Made by a program: the position numbers and the translations under genes
Shown here: piece by piece, positions 61,401-64,000 of the stretch
How the letters are laid out: every line of letters begins with the position of its first letter
How positions within the stretch are numbered: the first letter of the stretch is position 1
Source: Anarhynchus alexandrinus
Lineage: Eukaryota; Chordata; Aves; Charadriiformes; Charadriidae
DNA: 64,000 nucleotides
Assembly (NCBI GenBank): GCA_008711295.1
Contig: VUYV01000082.1
Location: forward strand, 2,146,518-2,210,517
Direction: 5' to 3'
The notes under the pieces: model-generated
Told to the model about the DNA's origin: nothing
Database searches by the model: none
What the model saw: only the letters and a program-made list of their open reading frames with translations

Positions 61401-61519
61401 CGAAAGCGGAAGGGAATGTTAGACACATGAAGTCGTTTTGGAGTGGATTTGCTCTCGTTATTCTCACTGCTCTGTGTCTGTGATTGCTGTCCATCTGTCT
61501 GTGCCCCTCCTTCTGTCTG
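16449..61519 (-). CDS. RBFOX2: RBFOX2, RNA-binding Fox splicing regulator (partial CDS, eleven exons, 5' part missing)
   Basis: The coding sequence is the minus-strand join 61519-61373, 47488-47435, 38251-38159, 35487-35427, 33201-33148, 33007-32915, 31796-31664, 26326-26287, 18694-18606, 17651-17579, 16493-16449. All junctions are GT/AG and phases agree, giving 882 nt (293 residues plus stop). RNP2 LHVSNI (residues 30-35) and RNP1 KGFGFVTF (67-74) define one RRM; His31, Phe37, Phe69 and Phe71 sit at the family's RNA-contact positions for UGCAUG. The C-terminal half is rich in Ala, Tyr, Gly and Arg, contains RGRGR, an eight-Ala run, and ends in RFAPY, where family members carry a nuclear import signal. 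The variants [17 protein letters not shown] and [18 protein letters not shown] point to RBFOX2 rather than RBFOX1 or RBFOX3. In the family, the protein is nuclear and activates exons when bound downstream and represses when bound upstream. The promoter and first roughly 100 or more codons lie past the window's end. Confidence 0.96.
16494..17578 (-). other. RBFOX2: RBFOX2 intron between the 73-nt exon and last exon
   Basis: About 1.1 kb. It starts GTAAGTGG and ends TCTACAG. It holds the candidate 30-nt microexon near its start. In RBFOX1 an extra alternative coding exon occurs at this place; no match to it was seen here. Confidence 0.85.
17508..17537 (-). other. Candidate 30-nt in-frame microexon (unproven)
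   Basis: On the minus strand a long pyrimidine tract and TTTCCAG acceptor precede 30 nt ending in CAG|GTAATGAAA. Translated in the frame left by the 73-nt exon it would add [10 protein letters not shown] before [14 protein letters not shown], with no stop. However, the intron left between it and the 73-nt exon would be just 41 nt, below the usual vertebrate minimum. I do not recall a counterpart in known RBFOX2 isoforms. Confidence 0.25.
17579..17651 (-). CDS. RBFOX2: RBFOX2 exon: [20 protein letters not shown] segment (73 nt)
   Basis: It completes a Gly codon, then encodes [19 protein letters not shown] and GVGAV, ending at a codon boundary. The residues match RBFOX2 (RBFOX1 has YAADPYHHALAP). 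The acceptor is CCTCTCTTCAG, the donor GTG|GTAAGTGG. Just past its donor lies a possible 30-nt in-frame microexon (17508-17537), described under findings. Confidence 0.96.
17785..17848 (-). promoter_or_regulatory. Three GCATG Fox motifs upstream of the 73-nt exon
   Basis: Minus-strand TGCATG at 17790-17785 and 17848-17843, and AGCATG with core 17839-17835. They are 134 to 197 nt upstream of the 73-nt exon. One lies beside a CA/TG-rich simple stretch (17770-17803), so part of the cluster may be low-complexity by origin. Confidence 0.45.
18215..18345 (+). mobile_element. MIR-like ancient SINE
   Basis: The core CCTGCCCAGAGTCACACAGC followed by GGAGCTGGCAAGGCAAGCCA and CTTTTGACTCTGAGGC follows the MIR consensus order. 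It is diverged and lies in the intron upstream of the 73-nt exon. Confidence 0.75.
18471..18476 (-). promoter_or_regulatory. UGCAUG downstream of the 89-nt exon
   Basis: Minus-strand TGCATG sits 130 nt past the donor of the 89-nt exon. Downstream Fox sites usually promote inclusion. It lies within a TG/CA-rich stretch, so chance occurrence is possible. Confidence 0.4.
18606..18694 (-). CDS. RBFOX2: RBFOX2 exon: [11 protein letters not shown] and poly-Ala segment (89 nt)
   Basis: It encodes [18 protein letters not shown], then eight Ala residues, then YSD and two bases of Gly. The Ala run and repeated Tyr residues are the hallmark of the Fox C-terminal domain, which is thought to drive higher-order assembly. 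The acceptor is CTCTCCTGCAG and the donor ATGG|GTATGTAAG. The GCN codons are mixed (GCC, GCT, GCA), so the Ala run is not a pure repeat. TGCATG lies about 130 nt downstream (18476-18471), a position usually enhancing. Confidence 0.96.
18695..26286 (-). other. RBFOX2: RBFOX2 intron between the 40- and 89-nt exons
   Basis: About 7.6 kb. The muscle-type 43-nt exon would be expected here or in the next upstream intron, but I could not find a VYGNKLLQ-coding block. It contains A-rich simple repeats (20760-20815, 26188-26235), T runs (22670-22684) and a G-rich purine tract at 25846-25895. No gene seen. Confidence 0.8.
26287..26326 (-). CDS. RBFOX2: RBFOX2 40-nt brain-type exon (B40)
   Basis: It supplies the last base of a Gly codon, then [13 protein letters not shown]. 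Length 40 nt and sequence identify the exon called B40 in mammalian RBFOX genes, which is used in brain and is mutually exclusive with a 43-nt muscle exon coding VVYQEPVYGNKLLQ. The two choices give the same downstream frame (both are 1 modulo 3). The acceptor is TTTTCTGCAG, the donor TAT|GTAAGTA. Three GCATG motifs lie 97 to 228 nt upstream. I did not find the 43-nt partner in this window. Confidence 0.95.
26340..26390. repeat. A-rich AAAAC-type simple repeat
   Basis: Repeated AAAAC and AAAAAAAC units on the plus strand, giving a T-rich (GTTTT) tract on the transcribed strand, placed 14 to 64 nt upstream of the 40-nt exon acceptor. It could serve as an extended pyrimidine tract. Confidence 0.7.
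26423..26554 (-). promoter_or_regulatory. Three GCATG Fox motifs upstream of the 40-nt exon
   Basis: Minus-strand TGCATG at 26428-26423 and 26554-26549, and CGCATG at 26434-26429 region (core 26433-26429). Sites upstream of an exon are usually repressive for Fox proteins, so this cluster may let RBFOX2 regulate its own B40 exon. Function is inferred. Confidence 0.55.
27115..27185 (+). mobile_element. Possible MIR-like fragment
   Basis: GGTTAGGTGACTGGTCCAAG with following sequence resembles the MIR core in sense orientation. Short and diverged. Confidence 0.4.
28195..28310 (+). mobile_element. Ancient amniote interspersed repeat fragment
   Basis: GGATCAGGCCACTATTCC followed by GAATCCTGTCAGGAAG and CTCTCCAGAGAGAACTGC resembles a widespread amniote repeat with GGATCAGACC and AGTATCCTGTC. 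The family name is not certain. Confidence 0.45.
29320..29430 (-). mobile_element. Ancient amniote interspersed repeat fragment (opposite orientation)
   Basis: The minus strand reads CCATACTGGATCAGACCTGA and continues in a diverged way; it appears to be the same family as 28195-28310, in reverse. Confidence 0.35.
31664..31796 (-). CDS. RBFOX2: RBFOX2 exon: [17 protein letters not shown] and RGRGR segment (133 nt)
   Basis: It completes the codon begun in the previous exon (ATT, Ile), then encodes [35 protein letters not shown] and PTAIPAYP, ending two bases into Gly. The Arg-Gly motif RGRGR and Tyr residues belong to the C-terminal domain, which in Fox proteins supports contacts with the large splicing assembly and localisation. 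The acceptor is TGTCTTTACAG and the donor CAGG|GTAAGCAC. With this acceptor the join reads YIPLIIPGFPY, one of the two forms known in mammals. A cluster of GCATG motifs lies upstream. Confidence 0.96.
31797..32914 (-). other. RBFOX2: RBFOX2 intron between the 93-nt C-terminal exon and the 133-nt exon
   Basis: About 1.1 kb, carrying at least five GCATG motifs on the transcribed strand (31927-32093 and 32545-32549). No other feature recognised. Confidence 0.85.
31927..32093 (-). promoter_or_regulatory. Cluster of four GCATG Fox motifs upstream of the 133-nt exon
   Basis: On the minus strand GCATG occurs at 31931-31927, 32017-32012 (as TGCATG), 32039-32035 and 32093-32088 (as TGCATG). These are about 130 to 300 nt upstream of the exon starting at 31796. 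The motif count is seen directly; regulation of the exon is inferred from position. Confidence 0.5.
32915..33007 (-). CDS. RBFOX2: RBFOX2 exon: [19 protein letters not shown] segment (93 nt)
   Basis: It completes an Ala codon, then encodes [30 protein letters not shown] and one base of the next codon. The sequence is typical of RBFOX2 and matches the human protein as I remember it. The acceptor is AATTAAATTAG, with an A/T-rich rather than pyrimidine-rich tract, so it looks weak; the donor ATCA|GTAAGTAG is good. Because the phase is the same at both ends and the length is 93 nt, skipping keeps the frame, so it may be alternative. Confidence 0.94.
33148..33201 (-). CDS. RBFOX2: RBFOX2 exon: [17 protein letters not shown] segment (54 nt)
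   Basis: It encodes the second and third bases of Gly, then [17 protein letters not shown], then one base of Ala. This is the conserved start of the Fox C-terminal domain; [14 protein letters not shown] is the RBFOX2 form. The acceptor TTGTTTCAG is strong, while the donor CAG|GTAGAGC lacks the consensus +4 to +6 bases and may allow regulation. A TGCATG lies about 100 nt upstream (33308-33303). The next intron is only 140 nt. Confidence 0.95.
33202..35426 (-). other. RBFOX2: RBFOX2 intron between the 61- and 54-nt exons
   Basis: About 2.2 kb. It contains a TGCATG at 33308-33303 and a MIR-like SINE at 35155-35260. A weaker MIR-like stretch may lie near 34545-34620. No other feature seen. Confidence 0.85.
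35155..35260 (-). mobile_element. MIR-like ancient SINE
   Basis: GGGCATGTCACTACTCCTCT, then TCTCCATCTGTAAAAATGG, is the reverse complement of the MIR core and 3' part. It lies in the intron between the 61- and 54-nt exons. Confidence 0.65.
35427..35487 (-). CDS. RBFOX2: RBFOX2 exon: end of the RRM and start of the C-terminal domain (61 nt)
   Basis: This exon encodes [13 protein letters not shown] then MVTPYAN, plus the first base of a Gly codon. VNNATARV is the last RRM strand; the Asn-Ala-Thr segment is nearly invariant in Fox proteins. [10 protein letters not shown] is the RBFOX2 version of this linker (RBFOX1 has KKTVNPYTNG). The acceptor is TTACTTTTAG and the donor AATG|GTAAGAG. It starts in phase 0 and ends one base into a codon. 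The upstream pyrimidine region holds a long C run with the window's only undetermined base (35517). Confidence 0.96.
36592..36890. repeat. Purine-rich (GA) low-complexity zone
   Basis: Alternating G- and A-rich segments on the plus strand, most dense at 36592-36620, 36776-36820 and 36845-36890. On the transcribed strand this is pyrimidine-rich and could attract PTB-like proteins; this is inference. Confidence 0.6.
38032..38064 (-). repeat. TG-rich simple repeat downstream of the 93-nt RRM exon
   Basis: The transcribed strand has TGTGTGTGCGTGTGTG-type sequence 95 to 127 nt past the donor. UG repeats can bind CELF-type or TDP-43-type proteins; whether this happens here is unknown. Confidence 0.6.
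38152..38157 (-). promoter_or_regulatory. UGCAUG Fox-binding motif overlapping the 5' splice site of the 93-nt exon
   Basis: The minus strand reads GAG|GTGCATGT across the exon end, so TGCATG covers intron positions +2 to +7. A Fox protein bound here would compete directly with U1 snRNP. The site is seen in the sequence; the repressive effect is inferred from known Fox autoregulation. Confidence 0.8.
38159..38251 (-). CDS. RBFOX2: RBFOX2 93-nt RRM exon with RNP1, autoregulated cassette exon
   Basis: It encodes 31 residues from [16 protein letters not shown] to VVEGRKIE: the body of RNP1 with both RNA-stacking Phe residues, and the RRM's last helix and strand approach. At 93 nt in phase 0 it can be skipped without shifting the frame. 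Skipping removes RNP1 and should abolish RNA binding. In mammals, Fox proteins promote skipping of the equivalent exon to make a dominant-negative form (established knowledge). Here UGCAUG occupies the intron side of both splice sites. The donor GAG|GTGCATGT is far from the GTAAGT consensus seen in the neighbouring exons. Confidence 0.97.
38255..38285 (-). promoter_or_regulatory. Two UGCAUG motifs flanking the pyrimidine tract of the 93-nt exon acceptor
   Basis: On the minus strand TGCATG lies at 38285-38280 (-34 to -29) and again at 38260-38255 (-9 to -4), separated by a C/T-rich tract, just before the CAG acceptor. The arrangement would allow Fox binding to block U2AF at the 3' splice site. 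A further TGCATG is at 38403-38398. Upstream Fox sites are known to repress exons. Confidence 0.8.
38785..38960 (-). mobile_element. MIR-like ancient SINE
   Basis: CCCACCTGTAAAATGGAGAC, AATAATAATTACCTACCTT and then TGTAAGCTCTTCGGGGCACA follow the reversed order of MIR-type amniote SINEs. It lies about 540 nt upstream of the 93-nt RRM exon. Confidence 0.7.
47435..47488 (-). CDS. RBFOX2: RBFOX2 exon: middle of the RRM (54 nt)
   Basis: This exon encodes [18 protein letters not shown], 18 residues in phase 0. It covers the second helix turn and the beta-2/beta-3 approach of the RRM, and its final Lys starts RNP1, which continues in the next exon. The acceptor is CTCTCTGCAG and the donor AAG|GTAAGTCC, both strong. 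The 54-nt length matches the constitutive RRM exon of vertebrate RBFOX genes. It is isolated in large introns (13.9 kb upstream, 9.2 kb downstream). Confidence 0.96.
49965..50502 (-). mobile_element. CR1 LINE, truncated copy with reverse-transcriptase C-terminus
   Basis: It begins with AGAATCATAGAATGG, the reverse of the CR1 tail. On the minus strand the frame encodes [31 protein letters not shown] and [18 protein letters not shown], the conserved C-terminal end of the CR1 ORF2 polymerase. The 5' part, including the endonuclease and catalytic reverse-transcriptase core, is missing, so it is inert. It sits in the intron between the 147- and 54-nt exons. Confidence 0.93.
55665..56150 (-). mobile_element. 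Ancient decayed CR1-type LINE 3' region
   Basis: Phrases such as GATGGCAACTCTTCTACTCC, GTTGTTCCATTGTTTAAATT and AATTTTCCTCTTATTTC match the general plan of CR1 3' ends in reverse orientation, but are heavily diverged. Boundaries are rough. Confidence 0.45.
57486..57773 (-). pseudogene. Relic of CR1-like ORF2 (endonuclease end)
   Basis: The minus-strand frame contains [17 protein letters not shown] followed by LGTSDC, resembling the CR1 ORF2 pattern of DLVLTNKEGL-type residues and LGCSDHE. The key SDH is degraded to SDC. No intact polymerase follows. It may belong to the same old insertion as 55665-56150, with deletions between. Confidence 0.55.
59426..60165 (-). mobile_element. Older CR1 LINE fragment
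   Basis: It starts with ACAGAATCACAGAATCAT and continues with GACCCACCTCCAAGAGGTCA and phrases typical of older CR1 subfamilies (accounting for the long plus-strand frame at 59764). Divergence and small gaps are greater than in the copies at 8474 and 49965. Transcription direction is minus. The upper boundary near 60165 is approximate. Confidence 0.8.
61373..61519 (-). CDS. RBFOX2: RBFOX2 exon: Gln/Ser-rich linker and first half of the RRM (147 nt)
   Basis: This exon encodes 49 residues starting [12 protein letters not shown] and ending DPDLRQMFG. The first 27 residues are a low-complexity Gln/Ser/Thr linker. The RRM starts near residue 29, with RNP2 LHVSNI at 30-35 and the aromatic Phe37 that stacks on RNA in Fox proteins. 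The donor is GGG|GTAAGTT, a strong site. The acceptor is a tandem TTTCAG|CAG, so splicing could start at 61519 (147 nt) or 61516 (144 nt) and include or omit one Gln. Phase 0 at both ends. From memory, human RBFOX2 has Ser in ENSESK where this bird has Asn (ENNESK). Confidence 0.96.
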
Positions 61520-64000
61520 CTGAAATCAGAAAGACAAAAGTGTGTGCATTAATTGAAACCACGCAAGTTCCTTTCACGTGCTTTGTCTATCTCTTTTTAG
61601 GTATTACCACTACACTTGCAATTGCAGTATCTGAGCACTTGACAATTATTTTGATAAAGCCAGTAATGCTTAACAATTGATCTGTTGTTCTTCCCCTCCC
61701 TTTCCATGAGTAAACAGTAATGAGATCTCAGCCTCCCTCCCCTCGGATCACCTTTTAGCTGAGTAGATTTGCCTTTGGTTTTCTTAAATTGCTTCTCTCT
61801 TTTCCCCTGTTCTTCCTCACTTCAGCTGCCACCATATGAAAGCTCTAATGAAGAGGCGGATCTTTCATATCCTGAAGCTGGGAGGTAGCACCGCCACTCT
61901 AATCTCATGTGGCAGGATGTGCATGCAATCATCAAAATCCCACAGCTGAAGTGGCAGCTCTTCACCGGGCCAATACCAGAAATGCATCCCCAGGCAAAAC
62001 GGCATCTGCTCCGTCAAGCTCCCTTCAGAGAAACATTACCCCAAAAGAAGATCTATAATTAAATGGTAAAATCCATATATGAACAGCTTACGGATGTCTT
62101 TGATCAACTTTTCTCGTACATTTAAAAGTCAGCCCAGGGACAGGAAACAGTCATTACCACTGCAGGATTTAGAAAAACTCCAAGTGCTACTTTCTGCTAC
62201 CAATTCCATAACTAAAGCAAGGGAATTTGTCCCAGCATTCCCAAGCACTGACTGGGTACAGCAAAGCCAGGTCAAGGCGTGGGCAGAGGTACTTGTGCAC
62301 AGAGAAAGTACAGCACGAAGGCAGAGGAATAAGGGAGACCAGTGTGCCAGAGGAGAGACCTAATGCCGCCACAGAGATGATGGGCAGTGGAGAAGAAAGG
62401 AAGAGAACCCCAGCCGCTTCTGTTGGGCTTGGACTGAAGTGATAAAAATCGAGCACTAAATATAAAGGTAAGGCCCCTCTGCAAAATGGCTTGATGAGAT
62501 AACGGTATTTTTTCCCACCTTAGTCAGAAAAATGACCTCAAAAACTCAGAGCTCCAGAACAAAGTAGACTACAATTTGATTGGGTTTATTGCTCTGTCCC
62601 TTTCCAAGGCAAGCATTGACAGACCAAGGTAATCAAAAAGCACCTACCCGCTCCCTCCATCTCCTGCTGCTTGCCTCAGCCTCCTAGGAGTCATGCTTTG
62701 ACCACCTGTGTGATGCACTTTTAAGTGTCATTTCATTTCTTTAGATGTCAACCTGACTTCTTCCTTAACCCATCAAGTGAAAAGAAGCTCTACGAGAAGG
62801 CAAGGACTGTGTAATTGCTACAGTTAGCCTTTTTTAGGCACCTTCAAGAACACACGCAGGTCTTAAGCTAAAGATTTAAGAGCAGGGATTTTTTTTTTAT
62901 TGTTTTGGGGCCTTTTTTCCCCCCTGTTTTAAATACACAATTTGTTTACCAAAGAAGAAAGAAATCTCAGGGGAGTTGCCCACACTGACTCCCCCAACCA
63001 GTGACGGGACTTGCTAGATTGTTGTGCTCATCATTCAATACACAACACTTTTCATGAATATTTGGAAAGAAACATCTCTCCACAGATTAACTAAACTGGC
63101 GACATTAAGAGAGCTTCTTCTGGCCAGAAATGTCTTACAGACATGACCTTGAACTTGTATATTGGTTACAAAGCACTAACAAGAGCAAGCAAACAGTAAG
63201 CACTGGGGTCTTGTCATGCTGAGCAAAGCAGTGGCAGCTTTCCATTTTTTTTAGTAGGGCTGCACAGGCAGCACAAAACACATTTGATCTGGTTCATATA
63301 AATTAAGCTGTGATAGAAAGAATGGAGATACTGCCCTGCAAGTACCTCTACTCCCCAGAGCTGTGCAAGTCTCAAGAGAAGCCTAGCAGGATGGAGCATT
63401 TTTATTTGGCTAAGGCTCATCCATCCCCCAAACATCAAATTTTCAAGAATAACTTCTGAAACTTCCATTTGATCATACCTAAAAAGATGCTTCCCACTCT
63501 CCAAGTTCCTCCTCTTCTCCTATCCTCACCTCTATGACAAAATCCATCTCCAAACATACAGAGAGTGCACCCTAGGGGAAGAATCGATGCAGCTGGCTTA
63601 TGATTAAATCACACTATGCTATTTGGTGGTTTTATTTTTATGACTCCATCAGAGTCCTTTGCTCCTCAGGGCAAACCTGTCCAAGAACAAAACACAGGGG
63701 TAGCCCATCCATCACCACCACACACAACGCCTGCAAGTGAGTGCTCCAAAATAACTCCCCCAAAAAATCAACACTCCTGCTAAAAGGGATCTCTACAATC
63801 CATTTTGGAGCCCTGCTAGTGCAATTTGCCAAATCCCATGTTTCCTATGGATTTGCCTGGAACTGGCATTTGGGCAAACACCCATGCACACAGGTGCATC
63901 TTCAAACACACACACTAGTGCACCTTCTGCAGCATGAATGAGGAAAGGCACAGATTCTGAAGAGGGACGACAAAAGTGTTTTAGTCTTTAAATTCAAATA
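61520..64000 (-). other. RBFOX2: 3' part of the next upstream RBFOX2 intron
   Basis: It ends at the tandem TTTCAGCAG acceptor. The preceding coding exon, expected to end near NGSLT, is not present, so it lies beyond 64000. A T run at 62888-62900 and AT-rich unique sequence are seen; no gene. Confidence 0.75.

Noticed and set aside
62079..62442. Open frames near the window end as the preceding RBFOX2 exon
   Set aside because: None encodes the expected TQDYAGQTGEHNLTLYG-type sequence or ends near NGSLT with a donor, so the exon must be farther upstream.

Overview
The window is vertebrate nuclear DNA, almost certainly from a bird. The main evidence is several CR1 LINE copies with the typical avian 3' end (ATTCTATG-type tail repeats), worn MIR-like SINEs, large AT-rich introns with GT/AG exons, and no bacterial gene organisation. 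None of the long open reading frames in the window is a credible gene by itself; the real coding sequence is split into short exons on the minus strand.

The gene is RBFOX2, the Fox-family RNA-binding splicing regulator. Eleven coding exons, from 61519 down to 16449, join in one uninterrupted frame of 882 nt (293 codons plus stop). They encode the end of the N-terminal Gln/Ser/Thr-rich region, the complete RRM (RNP2 LHVSNI, RNP1 KGFGFVTF) and the whole Ala/Tyr/Gly/Arg-rich C-terminal domain ending in RFAPY. The first exons and promoter lie beyond 64000.

Layout: 1 to about 10134 is the region 3' of the gene, with no recognisable gene, a GC/CpG-rich stretch (about 3900 to 6700), CR1 fragments, and a 27-bp tandem repeat next to a foldback. 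About 10135 to 16448 is the probable long 3' UTR, with three candidate polyadenylation signals. From 16449 to 61519 lie the exons, with introns from 140 nt to 13.9 kb. From 61520 to 64000 is the 3' part of the next upstream intron.

The most notable biology is self-regulation written in the DNA. The protein binds (U)GCAUG, and this motif recurs on the transcribed strand near the exons. The 93-nt RRM exon (38159-38251) has UGCAUG overlapping its non-consensus 5' splice site, UGCAUG abutting its 3' splice site, and another just upstream of its pyrimidine tract. This fits the known Fox autoregulation that skips this exon to make an RRM-defective protein. GCAUG clusters also lie upstream of the 40-nt brain-type exon and of the 133- and 73-nt exons. 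A possible undescribed in-frame 30-nt microexon, a tandem NAGNAG acceptor and the apparent absence of the muscle-type 43-nt partner exon are reported as findings. I saw no unknown multi-gene system; the novelty is at the level of splicing architecture and repeats.
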